A stretch of DNA of 53,443 nucleotides, taken from positions 1 to 53,443 of the forward strand of contig NZ_FOCT01000019.1 in assembly GCF_900110185.1 (NCBI RefSeq), in the 5' to 3' direction. Positions 8,892-18,900 of this stretch are shown here, piece after piece. Below the pieces are notes generated by a model, which saw nothing but the letters and a program-made list of their open reading frames with translations, ran no database searches and was not told where the DNA came from. Origin of the DNA: Nitrosospira multiformis. GTDB taxonomy: Bacteria > Pseudomonadota > Gammaproteobacteria > Burkholderiales > Nitrosomonadaceae. Positions within the stretch are counted from its first letter, which is position 1; each line of letters opens with the position of its first letter. Made by a program: the position numbers and the translations under genes.

Positions 8892-10466
8892 ATGTCGATT
8901 AAACGGACCCTGATCAGTGTTTCAGATAAAAGCGGTATTGTCGAGTTTGCGCGAGAGCTGCACAAACTTGGAGTAACCATTCTGTCTACAGGCGGTACCG
9001 CCAGACTTTTGAGGGATGCTGGCGTTGCCGCGACCGAGGTCGGGAGCTACACCGGCTTTCCGGAGATGCTGGATGGACGGGTCAAGACCCTGCATCCAAA
9101 AATACACGCAGGAATTCTGGCCAGGCGGGATTTGCCCGAGCATGTGTCCGCGCTGGAAAAGGCGGAAATTCCCGCCATCGATCTGGTGGTAGTGAATCTC
9201 TATCCTTTCAGCCAGACAGTGGCGCAGCCGGATTGCAGCCTGGAAGAGGCCATTGAAAATATCGATATCGGCGGCCCGACCATGGTGCGCGCTGCTGCCA
9301 AGAACTACCAGAGCGTGGCGGTAGTCACCGATCCGGGGGATTATCCCGCGTTACTTGACGAGATGAAGGCTACCGGAGGCGAGGTTACGCCTGAGTTCAG
9401 GTTCCGGTTGGCGTGCAAGGCGTTTTCGCATACAGCCGCTTATGATGGAGCGATCAGCAATTACCTCACCTCCATCGAAGGGGAAAATGCACAACGTCGT
9501 ACCTTTCCGGAACGCCTGAATCTCAATTTCAGCTTGGTGCAGCCTCTGCGCTACGGGGAAAATCCGCATCAGCAGGCCGCTTTTTACCGCGATCCGCAAC
9601 TCGTTTCCGGTAGCTTTGCAAGCTACAGGCAGTTGCAGGGCAAGGAGCTCTCTTACAACAACATCGCGGATGCGGATGCCGCTTGGGAATGCGTAAAGAC
9701 GTTTGATTCCCCAGCCTGTGTCATCATCAAGCATGCCAATCCTTGCGGCGTGGCGATCAGGGATTCGCCCCTCGCGGCTTACAAGCTTGCATTTGCCACC
9801 GATCCCACTTCCGCATTCGGCGGCATTATCGCTTTCAATCGCACGCTGGACGCCCCGGCTGCCAAGGCGGTGATGAGCCAGTTTGTCGAAGTGATCATCG
9901 CGCCGCAAATGACTGATGAGGCAAGGCAGATGCTCGCGCTTAAAACCAATGTGCGCGTGCTGACCGTGGCGCTTGACGTACCATCTGAAACGGGGAACAA
10001 CGTCTACGACTTCAAGCGAGTGGGTGGAGGATTGCTGGTGCAGACTCCGGACAGCCTCAACGTTACCCCTGAGCAATTAAAGGTGGTGACCAAAGTTCAG
10101 CCAACAGCGCAGCAATTGCAGGACCTGCTGTTTGCCTGGCGGGTGGCGAAATTCGTCAAATCGAACGCCATCGTCTTTTGTGCCAATGGGCAGACGCTCG
10201 GTGTGGGCGCCGGGCAGATGAGCCGGGTGGATAGCGCGCGCATTGCCTCGATCAAGGCCGGGAACGCGAACCTCATCCTGGCAGGCTCGGTAGTAGCATC
10301 CGATGCCTTCTTCCCCTTCCGCGACGGGCTGGATGTCGTCGTTCAGGCGGGGGCGGCGGCGGTCATCCAGCCGGGTGGTAGTGTACGGGATGAAGAGGTT
10401 ATTGCTGCGGCGGATGAACAAGGGGTGGCAATGGTATTTACCGGCGTGCGCCATTTCAGGCATTGA
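8892..10466 (+). CDS. purH: Bifunctional AICAR formyltransferase / IMP cyclohydrolase
   Basis: A 524-residue protein of standard length that catalyses the last two steps of IMP synthesis. The N-terminal IMP cyclohydrolase domain (1-200) holds [14 protein letters not shown] and the STGGTARLL loop. The C-terminal AICAR transformylase domain carries [13 protein letters not shown], including the catalytic Lys-His pair, and the [13 protein letters not shown] segment. It lies 110 bases after fis and upstream of purD, so purine genes cluster here. Confidence 0.97.
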   Translation: MSIKRTLISVSDKSGIVEFARELHKLGVTILSTGGTARLLRDAGVAATEVGSYTGFPEMLDGRVKTLHPKIHAGILARRDLPEHVSALEKAEIPAIDLVVVNLYPFSQTVAQPDCSLEEAIENIDIGGPTMVRAAAKNYQSVAVVTDPGDYPALLDEMKATGGEVTPEFRFRLACKAFSHTAAYDGAISNYLTSIEGENAQRRTFPERLNLNFSLVQPLRYGENPHQQAAFYRDPQLVSGSFASYRQLQGKELSYNNIADADAAWECVKTFDSPACVIIKHANPCGVAIRDSPLAAYKLAFATDPTSAFGGIIAFNRTLDAPAAKAVMSQFVEVIIAPQMTDEARQMLALKTNVRVLTVALDVPSETGNNVYDFKRVGGGLLVQTPDSLNVTPEQLKVVTKVQPTAQQLQDLLFAWRVAKFVKSNAIVFCANGQTLGVGAGQMSRVDSARIASIKAGNANLILAGSVVASDAFFPFRDGLDVVVQAGAAAVIQPGGSVRDEEVIAAADEQGVAMVFTGVRHFRH

Positions 10467-10667
10467 ATGCATGGAAAAAGCGGTTGTTCAATGTCAGCCG
10501 GGGCGATAGTGCGCCGTGCAATGCCAACGAATAAAAATTTCTTGTTTCCCGGTTATTGATTTTTGCTTTTCTATGAATCCCTCGATCAACCCAACCAATT
10601 ACCCGATAGACGCGGATAGCACAGGCCGATTCGCAAGGGGACTCCTTGCAGTTCTGAATCCAGAGAT

Positions 10668-11978
10668 ATGAAACTACTTGTAATCGGCGGTGGTGCCAGA
10701 GAACACGCCCTCGCGTGGAAGCTGCTGGATTCCTCGCGCAGAAGACTTCCTGCGACCGTATTTGTCGCCCCGGGCAATGCGGGTATCGAGCTCGAAAAAG
10801 ACCTGAAGAACGTGCCCTTCACCGCCATTCCGGACTTGATCGAATTTGCCAGAAAGGAATCGATTGCGTTCACCGTTGTCGGGCCGGAAGCGCCCCTGGC
10901 GGAAGGTGTCGTCGATGCCTTCCGTTTCGCTGGCCTGAAGATCTTCGGTCCTACCCAAAAGGCGGCACAACTGGAAACTTCCAAGGATTTCGCCAAGGCT
11001 TTCATGGGCCGCCATGGCATTCCTACCGCAGACTATGCCACCTTCAGTTCCGCTACCAAGGCGCACCGGTATGTCGACAAGAAGGGTGTTCCCATCGTGA
11101 TAAAAGCGGATGGGCTGGCGGCAGGCAAAGGCGTGGTCGTGGCGGCGACGCTGGAAGAAGCGCATGCCGCCGTGGACAAGATGCTGGGTGAAAAGCAGTC
11201 AGGCAAGGCAGGACCGAAGATTGTAATCGAGGAATTTGTGGAAGGCGAAGAAATCAGTTTTATCGTCATGACTGACGGTCGTCACGTTTTGCCGCTGGCC
11301 ACCAGTCAGGATCACAAGCGCCTGAAGGATGGCGACGAGGGGCCTAACACCGGGGGCATGGGGGCCTATTCGCCCGCTTCCTCGATTACCCCCACTCTCC
11401 ACGGGAAAATAATGCGGGAAGTCATCCAGCGTGCGATAAATGGGATGGAGAAGGAAGGCGAGCGCTACATAGGTTTCCTTTACGCCGGGCTCATGATTAC
11501 CCCTGGCGGGGGCATAAAAGTGCTCGAGTTCAATTGCCGTATGGGCGATCCGGAAGCCGAAGTTATCCTGTTGCGCCTCAAGAGCAATTTTATCACCCTC
11601 ATCGAGCATGCCCTGTCCGGGAATCTGGACAAGATAGAGGCCGAGTGGGATCGGCGGGCTGCTCTAGCGGTGGTGATGGCAGCGAATGGATATCCCGATT
11701 CTCCCCGCAAGGGCGATGTCATCGAGGGTCTGTCCGCCTTGCCTGCAACGTTGCCGGTGGAAGGAGACTATCATGTTTTCCATGCGGGAACCGCCCTGGG
11801 CGGCGAAAACGGGGAAGAGATCGTGACAGCTGGCGGGCGCGTCCTCTGTGTAGCTGCCTTGGGCGACAACTTCAGGATGGCTCAGCGACGTGCCTATGAA
11901 ATCGCCGAACAGATTCATTTCGACGGTTGCCAGATGCGGCATGATATCGGGAATCGGGCTATTAACCATCGAAAATAG
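10668..11978 (+). CDS. purD: Phosphoribosylamine-glycine ligase
   Basis: A 436-residue ATP-grasp enzyme that joins 5-phosphoribosylamine and glycine, the second step of purine synthesis. Visible landmarks are [15 protein letters not shown] at the start, the nucleotide-binding [15 protein letters not shown] at ~145, [11 protein letters not shown] at ~190 and the metal site [12 protein letters not shown] at ~290. The 200-base gap after purH holds no other gene. The C-terminus is complete. Confidence 0.97.
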   Translation: MKLLVIGGGAREHALAWKLLDSSRRRLPATVFVAPGNAGIELEKDLKNVPFTAIPDLIEFARKESIAFTVVGPEAPLAEGVVDAFRFAGLKIFGPTQKAAQLETSKDFAKAFMGRHGIPTADYATFSSATKAHRYVDKKGVPIVIKADGLAAGKGVVVAATLEEAHAAVDKMLGEKQSGKAGPKIVIEEFVEGEEISFIVMTDGRHVLPLATSQDHKRLKDGDEGPNTGGMGAYSPASSITPTLHGKIMREVIQRAINGMEKEGERYIGFLYAGLMITPGGGIKVLEFNCRMGDPEAEVILLRLKSNFITLIEHALSGNLDKIEAEWDRRAALAVVMAANGYPDSPRKGDVIEGLSALPATLPVEGDYHVFHAGTALGGENGEEIVTAGGRVLCVAALGDNFRMAQRRAYEIAEQIHFDGCQMRHDIGNRAINHRK

Positions 11979-12033
11979 CAGTGGACAGTGTGGAAGAAAA
12001 AACTCAGCAGCAAACAGGTGTATGGGAGATCGC

Positions 12034-12933
12034 ATGAGCACTGCGCAAAAAGCCCGGGATTTCTTTACGGGACTTCAGCAACGCATTGTGGAGGGATTGG
12101 AAAAAGTCGATGGCAAGCACTTCCGCCGTGATGAATGGGAGCGACCGGAAGGAGGAGGCGGCCTGAGTTGCGTGCTGGAAGAGGGTAACGTGCTGGAGCG
12201 CGGCGGAGTGAACTACTCGCACGTGTTCGGGGGAGGCTTGCCTGCCTCCGCTACCGCTGCGAGACCAGAACTGGCGGGAAGGGGTTTCGAGGCCTTGGGA
12301 GTGTCGCTCGTGCTGCACCCTCGCAACCCTTATGCCCCTACCGTGCATCTCAATGTGCGCTATCTGGAAGCGCGCAAGGAAGGCGCCGAGCCGGTATGGT
12401 GGTTCGGCGGCGGCATGGACCTGACGCCCTATTACGGCTTTGAAGAAGATGCAGTGCATTTTCACCAGACCTGCAAGGACGCGCTGCAACCGTTCGGCAA
12501 CGATTTTCATCCGCGCTTCAAGAAATGGTGTGACGAATATTTTTACCTCAAGCACCGCAGGGAGCCGCGCGGTATTGGCGGCATTTTCTATGATGACCTG
12601 AGTAAACCCGACTTTGACAACTGCTTTAACCTGACGAAGAGTGTGGGTACTCACTTCCTGGATGCCTATCTGCCGATCCTGGAGCGGCGGAAGAGTGTGC
12701 CCTACGGCGAGCGCGAACGCGACTTTCAGGCTTACCGCCGCGGCCGCTACGTGGAATTCAACCTCGTGTGGGACCGGGGAACTCTGTTTGGTCTACAATC
12801 GGGGGGCCGTACTGAATCCATCCTTATGTCCCTGCCCCCGGTCGTGAAATGGCGTTACGACTGGAAGCCGGAGCCGGGCAGTGCGGAGGACAAGCTTTAT
12901 ACCAATTTTTTGATCGGGAAGGATTGGGTGTAA
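12034..12933 (+). CDS. hemF: Oxygen-dependent coproporphyrinogen III oxidase
   Basis: A 299-residue enzyme that converts coproporphyrinogen III to protoporphyrinogen IX in heme synthesis using oxygen. Typical motifs are [23 protein letters not shown], the [10 protein letters not shown] segment and GGIFYDDL. The open frame extends upstream into purD, but the ATG at 12034 has a GGGAGA ribosome site and matches the family start. Heme demand is high in ammonia oxidisers; that context is inference. Confidence 0.97.
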   Translation: MSTAQKARDFFTGLQQRIVEGLEKVDGKHFRRDEWERPEGGGGLSCVLEEGNVLERGGVNYSHVFGGGLPASATAARPELAGRGFEALGVSLVLHPRNPYAPTVHLNVRYLEARKEGAEPVWWFGGGMDLTPYYGFEEDAVHFHQTCKDALQPFGNDFHPRFKKWCDEYFYLKHRREPRGIGGIFYDDLSKPDFDNCFNLTKSVGTHFLDAYLPILERRKSVPYGERERDFQAYRRGRYVEFNLVWDRGTLFGLQSGGRTESILMSLPPVVKWRYDWKPEPGSAEDKLYTNFLIGKDWV

Positions 12934-13022
12934 GCCGTTATGGATAGCTTAGGATTGAAACTCCTGTTGCTTTGCGACGGCATACTACGGCGCAACGGTT
13001 TGTTATAAAATATGCAATCAAT

Positions 13023-13098
<76 letters not shown>

Positions 13099-13133
13099 AT
13101 ACCCCGTCTAAAGTAGTCCAGCTTCATACATAG

Positions 13134-13168
13134 AACCCGCGTAAATCTAAGAGATTCGCGGGTTTTTT
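13134..13168 (+). terminator. Rho-independent terminator after tRNA-Ala
   Basis: A perfect 8-bp stem AACCCGCG/CGCGGGTT (13134-13141 and 13157-13164) has a 15-base loop and is followed by a T run. A diverged copy of the same hairpin lies at the other end of the island (29660-29686). Confidence 0.85.
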
Positions 13169-13212
13169 GTTGTCTGCCATTCATTCCCGTCTATTGCAAT
13201 CGAGTTATCAAA

Positions 13213-13264
13213 GGGGGCATAATTTCGTCATAAATGCCCCCAATGCAGAATTGATGCCCCCAAT
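13213..13264. repeat. Integrase arm-type repeats, left side
   Basis: There are three copies of a GGGGGCAT motif just upstream of the integrase: one forward at 13213-13220 and two inverted (ATGCCCCCAAT) at 13234-13244 and 13254-13264. The exact reverse complement of the inverted copies recurs at 28573-28583. Position and repetition fit arm-binding sites of a DUF4102-type integrase, which is inference. Confidence 0.55.
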
Positions 13265-13276
13265 CACCTGTTCGTC

Positions 13277-14482
13277 ATGAAGCTAAACGATGTGGCTGTG
13301 CGCAAGGCAAAGCCAGAAGCCAAGTCCTACAAGATAGCGGACGGTGGGGGCATGTACCTCGAAGTGATGCCGAATGGCTCGAAATATTGGCGATTCAAGT
13401 ACCGTTTTGGAGGAAAAGAAAAACGGCTCGCCTTTGGAGTTTATCCTGATGTTTCCCTGAGTCTTGCACGGCAACGGCGTGACGATGCGCGCAAGCTGCT
13501 GGCAAATGATGTAGACCCGGGCGTGGTTAAGCAGCAATCTAAGCGCGCAGGCAAGGAAAATGCAGCAAACAGTTTCGAGGCAATCGCCCGCGAGTGGTTC
13601 GCCAAGTTTTCCCCGCAGTGGGCGCCCTCCCATGCTGACAAAATCATCAGCCGCCTGGAAAATGACGTTTTCCCCTGGATTGGGAATAAACCTATTGCAG
13701 ACATTACGCCTCCTCAGCTACTTGCGGTAATTCGCCGGACCGAAAGCCGCGGAGCATTGGATACCGCCCATCGAGTTAAGCAAAATTGCGGGCAGGTATT
13801 CCGGTATGCCGTGGCCACGGGTCGAGCAGAGCGCGATCCCTCTCAGGATCTGAAGGATGCCATTCCGTCCACCAGGAAGAATCATTTTGCTTCGATCACA
13901 GACCCTGCCCAGGTCGGGGAGCTGTTGCGCGCCATACAGGGCTTTAGAGGCACGTTCGTAGTTCAGTGTGCCTTACGCCTTGCCCCAATGCTTTTCGTGC
14001 GTCCTGGAGAGCTACGGCGCGCTGAATGGAAGGATATTGACTTTGATAAACCCGAATGGCGCTATTTTGTCACTAAGACAAAGACGGAACATTCTGTTCC
14101 CCTGGCTCATCAAGCGGTAGCAATTCTCCGCGAGCTCGAGGCGCTGACAGGAGCCGGACAGTATGTCTTTCCCGGGCGCGACCCCAAAAAGCCCATGAGC
14201 GATGCTGCGATCAATGCTGCCTTGCGCCGAATGGGCTACGACACCAAAACGGAGATAACGGGACATGGTTTCCGGGCTATGGCTCGTACTATCCTGGCAG
14301 AAGAGCTACACCAAAAACCGGAAGTTATCGAGCACCAACTCGCGCATAAAGTACCCGATGTCCTGGGAGCCGCCTACAATCGTACGAAGTTTTTAAAAGA
14401 GCGCCGGGAAATGATGCAGCTGTGGGCGAATTACTTAGATCAGGTTAAAGCCGGCCCTGAAGCCGTGCCTGTAACGGAGTGA
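13277..14482 (+). CDS. int: P4-type tyrosine integrase (DUF4102 arm-binding domain)
   Basis: A 401-residue site-specific recombinase. The N-terminal DUF4102 domain (1-85) reads LNDVAVRKAKPEAKSYKI then DGGGMYLEV, a central SAM-like domain follows, and then the catalytic domain. The catalytic residues are visible: Arg in RPGELRRAEW, His-x-x-Arg in GHGFRAMART, His in EHQLAHK and Tyr in AAYNRTKFLKERR. It is transcribed away from tRNA-Ala and begins 178 bases after it, as usual for tRNA-targeting islands. It appears intact and could drive excision if the att sites still function. Confidence 0.95.
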   Translation: MKLNDVAVRKAKPEAKSYKIADGGGMYLEVMPNGSKYWRFKYRFGGKEKRLAFGVYPDVSLSLARQRRDDARKLLANDVDPGVVKQQSKRAGKENAANSFEAIAREWFAKFSPQWAPSHADKIISRLENDVFPWIGNKPIADITPPQLLAVIRRTESRGALDTAHRVKQNCGQVFRYAVATGRAERDPSQDLKDAIPSTRKNHFASITDPAQVGELLRAIQGFRGTFVVQCALRLAPMLFVRPGELRRAEWKDIDFDKPEWRYFVTKTKTEHSVPLAHQAVAILRELEALTGAGQYVFPGRDPKKPMSDAAINAALRRMGYDTKTEITGHGFRAMARTILAEELHQKPEVIEHQLAHKVPDVLGAAYNRTKFLKERREMMQLWANYLDQVKAGPEAVPVTE

Positions 14483-14492
14483 AATAGAGTAA

Positions 14493-15173
14493 ATGACGAC
14501 TCGGGTTATACACCTTTCTTACAATCCAAAACTGCTCGGCGAAGCACTAATGAAGCAGTACAAATCTTCTGAAGAGGAGATATACAAGGAGTTTGAAAAA
14601 CTCGGTTTTAAAAGTGAGGAAGAAAAGGCATGGTTCCAATCGTTCTCCTTTGCTTTCTCTTTGAGAAATGAGGAAGGTGGGTCGGAGAAATTAAAATTTG
14701 TGCCGCCCCTGCCAGAAACACTGAACGCCAGCATTGGCAAAATGAAAAGTCTAGAGGGGCTCGCATTCGCTAGTTTTGAGGGGCTACCTGATCAGATATT
14801 CGACACTATTAAGGCGTTTTCCGTGTTGGGAATGGCGGCAGCGGCCCTGGACATGGCTGCGCTGAGATTTACGAAAAAAGAAGATTATGATGAGTTCGTC
14901 GATTCAGTGTTCGCAGCGCGGGAGGCACTTGCGGGGTACCGATTGAGAATTCGAGGGATCCAGCATAAAAAACTTGTGGCTAGAGCAAACGCCCTGAAGA
15001 GGCATCACGAAACTTACATGCTTCGGAATGAAGTTGTTGAATATTGGAAAGCCAATATTTCCCCATCCTTGTCAAACGAGAAAGCAGCTGATGCATTGTT
15101 AAAGACATTCCCCCTGTCGCATCGAAAGCTGAAACAGTATGTGGCGGCAGCCAAACGCTTTTGGTATCGCTAA
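14493..15173 (+). CDS. Hypothetical protein, island cargo or early phage gene
   Basis: A 226-residue soluble protein I do not recognise. It is rich in Lys and Glu in its first 70 residues, has a more hydrophobic helical middle (FSVLGMAAAALDMAALRF) and a basic C-terminal end. It starts 10 bases after the integrase stop, so it is probably in the same transcript. A helix-turn-helix-like stretch near residues 190-225 (ALLKTFPLSHRKLKQYV) could bind DNA, but this is weak. Confidence 0.6.
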   Translation: MTTRVIHLSYNPKLLGEALMKQYKSSEEEIYKEFEKLGFKSEEEKAWFQSFSFAFSLRNEEGGSEKLKFVPPLPETLNASIGKMKSLEGLAFASFEGLPDQIFDTIKAFSVLGMAAAALDMAALRFTKKEDYDEFVDSVFAAREALAGYRLRIRGIQHKKLVARANALKRHHETYMLRNEVVEYWKANISPSLSNEKAADALLKTFPLSHRKLKQYVAAAKRFWYR

Positions 15174-15570
15174 GCCTGACCAATTCCCTGAAGGAAGGAA
15201 ACGACTGAAGTGGCATATCTCATTCTCAAAGGGAGAGCATGGCCCTGATGATTTTCAAACAAAGAAACTGAAAGGCGGCATTTTCGAGGTTAAGAAATAC
15301 CACAAATACCGAAAGCCAAAGAAAGCTGCGCCCATCCTCAGAAAATTTGAGATCGAGTATGCCCCGGAGGAGGGAACCGATCCTTCCTGCGTATCCAACT
15401 ACGTATGGAGAATGCAGGGGAATCCGGCATTGGAAAAGTGGGCTACGGAGGAGATAAATTCTGCTTCCGTCCACATTATTAACACCATAAAGTCGGCCCA
15501 CTCCCGCTATAGAAAGAATCCGCCCTACCTGAAGCTTGTCGAGCCAATGACCGCGACAGGAGGCAGATAA
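15139..15570 (+). CDS. Hypothetical basic protein
   Basis: A 143-residue Lys-rich protein (KKYHKYRKPKKAAP) with no family I can name. The first ATG overlaps the previous gene by 35 bases, so the true start may lie further in, after 15173. Its stop overlaps the next ATG (TAATG), which places it in a coupled chain of short genes that runs to the DUF3987 gene. Confidence 0.55.
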   Translation: MWRQPNAFGIAKPDQFPEGRKRLKWHISFSKGEHGPDDFQTKKLKGGIFEVKKYHKYRKPKKAAPILRKFEIEYAPEEGTDPSCVSNYVWRMQGNPALEKWATEEINSASVHIINTIKSAHSRYRKNPPYLKLVEPMTATGGR

Positions 15571-15821
15571 TGAATCCACTCATTAAAGCCTCGCCAGCTA
15601 ATCCAACAAATTCACTCGTTGAAGTCCGGGACATGCTTTGGGAGGCTGCCTATGTAGCTGAGTTCCTACGGGGAAGCATCTGCAATGCAGCAGGGCTCGA
15701 TAGCGGATTCGAGTTATCTACAGCTGAAGCCTATGGGTTTGCCAACGTGCTCCAAAACTTGATCAAGAGCATCGAAAAGGCAAACACGATTTTGGAAGAA
15801 CACGAGTGGGAGGACAAATAA
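15570..15821 (+). CDS. Small hypothetical protein in the DUF3987 operon
   Basis: An 83-residue acidic helical protein. The middle (SLVEVRDMLWEAAYVAEFL) and the end (ANTILEEHEWEDK) look like amphipathic helices. Its ATG overlaps the previous stop and its own TAA overlaps the next ATG, so translation is coupled on both sides. Similar short proteins are common between integrase and primase in such islands. The function is unknown. Confidence 0.6.
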   Translation: MNPLIKASPANPTNSLVEVRDMLWEAAYVAEFLRGSICNAAGLDSGFELSTAEAYGFANVLQNLIKSIEKANTILEEHEWEDK

Positions 15822-16237
15822 TGAGCCCCACAAAAGAAAACGCCCTGGAGGGCACCAGGGCGACTTTCCAAACCAAACCGCAATCAGATTATAAACGACT
15901 GCCGCCCTACGGCAAGCAGTTAATGTCTATTCGGGAGGTAGGAAAAGCCCCTTCCAGGATGGTGGTAGTTGCTTTCGATTGGGATCTGGGTAAGGCCTAT
16001 CCCCGGATCATCATTCCAAATGATCTCACCCCGGCTGAGATTGAATTCAGATTCCTTGCTGGTCTGTCTGTTCAAATAACCTACCGCAGCAAAGACGCGC
16101 ACCGAGTGGATGCCGTTGCACAGGAAGTAGCCAAGGTTAATCCCTGCTTCCTTGCAACGTTTGCACTTGACCTTGCCGGTACCGGCGATGCCTGGGCGAT
16201 CCTTAAGCGGTACCTTGCAATACAGGAGGCCGCGTGA
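15821..16237 (+). CDS. Hypothetical protein upstream of the DUF3987 gene
   Basis: A 138-residue protein. I chose the ATG at 15821, which overlaps the previous stop, over a GTG-like start 15 bases earlier. The central segment (RMVVVAFDWDLGKAYPRIIIPND) looks like a globular alpha/beta core. The end overlaps the DUF3987 start (TGATG) after a good AGGAGG at 16224-16229. It is probably an accessory replication or regulatory gene of the element, which is only inference from position. Confidence 0.6.
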   Translation: MSPTKENALEGTRATFQTKPQSDYKRLPPYGKQLMSIREVGKAPSRMVVVAFDWDLGKAYPRIIIPNDLTPAEIEFRFLAGLSVQITYRSKDAHRVDAVAQEVAKVNPCFLATFALDLAGTGDAWAILKRYLAIQEAA

Positions 16238-17789
16238 TGCTGAACGCGATGGGGGAAACAGTAGAAGCGACACCGGAAGCGCACGCGGAGTTCATGGCGT
16301 TAATGGGCGTTCCGCTGCAAGAGTGGCCCGATCCTCAACCCTTGATGGCAAAGGTACCGGCCGAGCCTTATCCGATCGATGCCCTTCCAGACACGATCCG
16401 GCATGCAGTGGAAGAGGTGGCAGGATTTGTGAAAGCGCCTATTCCCCTGGTAGCTTCATCAGCTCTGTCATCCATTTCCCTGGCAATCCAAAACCATGTA
16501 GACGTTAAACGGGCTGAAAAGCTGTCAGGTCCAACCGGACTATTCATGCTAACGATAGCTGATTCCGGCGAACGCAAATCCACGTGTGACGGTTTCTTTA
16601 CCAAAGCTATACGGGACTACGAGCAGCAACAAGCCGAGATGGCAAAGCAGCCGCTCAAAGACTACAAGGCGGATATAGAGGCCTGGGATGCCAAGCGTGG
16701 CGGCATCAAGGAAAAAATACGCAGCTTTCCAAAGACAACAAGTCTACCGAAAGCATGGAGTTGGCACTGCGCGACCTGGAACACAAAAAGCCGGAGCCCC
16801 CACGCATTCCCCGTCTGTTCTATGCCGATGCAACTCCCGAAGCATTGGCGTATGGGTTGGCAAAACAGTGGCCTTCCGGTGGGGTGGTATCGGCAGAAGC
16901 AGGCATTGTCTTCGGTTCGCATGGCATGGGTAAAGATAGTGTCATGAGGAACCTTGGCTTGCTGAATCAGCTATGGGATGGAACCAGTCTGACGATTGAC
17001 CGGCGATCAACGGAATCCTTCACAGTGCGGGGAGCACGGCTAACCGTAGCCCTGCAAGTGCAGGAACCTACGCTGCGGGAATTCTTTGCAAGGTCCGGAG
17101 CATTGGCAAGAGGAACAGGATTTTTTGCTCGATTCCTGGTTGCATGGCCCGAGTCAACACAAGGATACCGGCCCTTCACTGAAGCGCCGGCAAACTGGCC
17201 TCATGTTGCCGCGTTTGATCGGCGCATTACGGAAATCCTCAATATCCCCGCTCCCCTGGATGAGGATGAAACCCTCACACCTACTCTGCTCACCTTGGAA
17301 CGCGACGCCAAGGAATGCTGGATCGAGTTTCACAACGAGATTGAATCCGAGTTGCGGTCCGGCGGGGAGCTATACGACGTACGGGACGTGGCAAGCAAAT
17401 CAGCCGACAACGCTGCACGGCTTGCCGCTCTGTTCCAGGTATTCGAGCAGGGGATCAGACCGATTAGCTACGAATGCTTTGAATCTGCAAGCCGGATTGT
17501 TGCCTGGCACTTGAGCGAATCAAGACGGTTCTTCGGAGAACTCGCCTTGCCTGCAGAACTAGCGAACGCGGCAAGGCTGGACAACTGGCTGATTGAGTAT
17601 TGCCGTCGAGAGCAGGTTACGCTCATCGGGAAGAACTATACCCGGCAGCACGGACCCATTCGAGATGGAGCAGCACTGGACGCTGCGATACGGGAGCTTG
17701 AGGAACTTAACCGCGTCCAGTTGGAAAAGGATGGCAAGCGGCTAATCATCAAGATCAATCCTGCTCTGTTAAATAAGGAGGGTGCGTGA
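16237..17789 (+). pseudogene. DUF3987 primase/helicase-like protein, split by a -1 frameshift
   Basis: Residues up to ...GGIKEKIR (16237-16722) are in one frame. The continuation QLSKDNKSTESMELALRDLE begins in the -1 frame at 16722 and runs to the stop at 17787-17789. The second part holds a P-loop-like GSHGMGKDS and the segment YADATPEALAYGLA typical of DUF3987 proteins, which sit with integrases and are thought to act in replication of mobile elements. Together they give about 517 residues, a full-length protein. One missing base near 16722 explains the break. Programmed -1 shifting at the nearby A6 run (16712-16717) is possible but unproven. Confidence 0.8.
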
Positions 17790-18268
17790 TGGCTTTGTCT
17801 GCGCTGATCAAAAAACGACACGACAGAGACCTTGCTACTGCTACTCCTGCTATTCCTGCTACACAACATACGGAATCAACGGAAAGAGTAGCAAAAGTAG
17901 CAACAATAGCAGTAGCAAACCCTATTCAAAGGAGTGGTGGTGCAGCGTCGCATCTCCATGTAGCAAAAGTAGCAACAATAGCAATAGCAAACCGCAAGGA
18001 GGAGCAAGACTCTGAGCGGTTGGAGCTTACCAATTTGGTTCGTTTCATTGCGGACTTCCACGGCTTTACTGAGGAAGAACATGACGAAGCTCTGACCATT
18101 GCCCTGGCAGATTTTGATAACGCACTGGTTTGTTTTAGAGCGCTGAAACAGGATGCCCTGTCTATGGGCTCTTCCACACGATTAAAATCAGCAGGCAATA
18201 CTTACCCCTCAACTGAGGCAAAAGAACTCAGTCTGAGCCTTCCTGACGCGAGGAGGGAAGCAGTATGA
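17789..18268 (+). CDS. Hypothetical protein with VAKVATIA repeats
   Basis: A 159-residue protein starting at the ATG that overlaps the DUF3987 stop (TGATG). The N-terminal half is low-complexity, rich in Ala, Thr and Val, and includes two copies of VAKVATIA(V/I)AN. The C-terminal half is acidic and globular (RFIADFHGFTEEEHDEAL). Proteins of this type regularly follow DUF3987 genes in proteobacterial islands, but their role is not known. Its stop overlaps a further short reading frame (ATGA). Confidence 0.65.
   Translation: MALSALIKKRHDRDLATATPAIPATQHTESTERVAKVATIAVANPIQRSGGAASHLHVAKVATIAIANRKEEQDSERLELTNLVRFIADFHGFTEEEHDEALTIALADFDNALVCFRALKQDALSMGSSTRLKSAGNTYPSTEAKELSLSLPDARREAV
17888..17992 (+). 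repeat. Two 33-base direct repeats inside a coding region
   Basis: Bases 17888-17920 and 17960-17992 are identical except for one base and lie 72 bases apart. Both are in frame and encode the VAKVATIA(V/I)AN units. Confidence 0.85.
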
Positions 18269-18375
18269 GCCGCGAGGGTACGGGGGAGGGGTATTCCTTG
18301 AGCCATATGGCTCTAGAGCGCGCCCTCCCCTCCGCGTGCATATCCGCGAAATTGATAGGGGTGGGGGTTAAGTGA
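18265..18375 (+). CDS. Coupled 36-residue peptide gene
   Basis: The frame MSREGTGEGYSLSHMALERA and 16 further residues begins at an ATG that overlaps the previous stop, with AGGAGGG at 18251-18257. It ends at a TGA that overlaps the next GTG start. Coupling on both sides and the ribosome site argue that it is translated, perhaps mainly to pass ribosomes on to the next gene. No family is recognised. Confidence 0.45.
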   Translation: MSREGTGEGYSLSHMALERALPSACISAKLIGVGVK

Positions 18376-18740
18376 GCATTACTTCTTACATAGAGCAAAC
18401 CTGCCCCCCCAGCCCCGAACGTGAGGAGGTGCTTACGCTGGTTAGACTGGGGCTCTCATTCCAGAAACAGCAAAGAATTGGGAAGAGGCCCGGTTTTCTG
18501 AAAGGCTATCTTCAGGAGTTGCTTCCTAAGATAGAAGGCCCCATAACCTTCGACCGGCTCTTGCATGAGCTCGAACTGGAAGCAGCCCGCCGGGACATGT
18601 ACGGCGAGGAAGAAAGCCCAATAGAGAAGGTCGATAGGGTGTGGGAGACAGTGGTCTATCATCACCCAAAGACCGGAAGGCAGTTACTCTCGTTTAAGAG
18701 CATCAGGAACAAGCTCTCTTGGTGCAAGGCAAATCAGTAA
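18372..18740 (+). CDS. Hypothetical protein, end of the replication operon
   Basis: A 122-residue protein starting at a GTG that overlaps the preceding TGA. It has a helical N-terminus (EREEVLTLVRLGLSFQKQQ) and a basic C-terminus (TGRQLLSFKSIRNKLSWC). It is the last member of the coupled chain from 14493. The function is unknown; position suggests a DNA-metabolism or regulatory role in the element. Confidence 0.55.
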   Translation: MSITSYIEQTCPPSPEREEVLTLVRLGLSFQKQQRIGKRPGFLKGYLQELLPKIEGPITFDRLLHELELEAARRDMYGEEESPIEKVDRVWETVVYHHPKTGRQLLSFKSIRNKLSWCKANQ

Positions 18741-18900
18741 TTCCTCTCCCTGGTAACGGTGCGACACTTGCGCCGTTATTACCTCAGATTTTTTCAAACG
18801 CTCTTCTCCCTATACCCCTAAGCCGGGAATCCCGTGTTATATCATATCCCTATACTCAGTTCATGATTAATACGATGACATCACATAAGGACCTTAGCAT

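Noticed and set aside
17888..17992. Possible CRISPR-like repeat
   Set aside because: Only two units, in frame and coding, without further spacers; no cas genes anywhere in the window.
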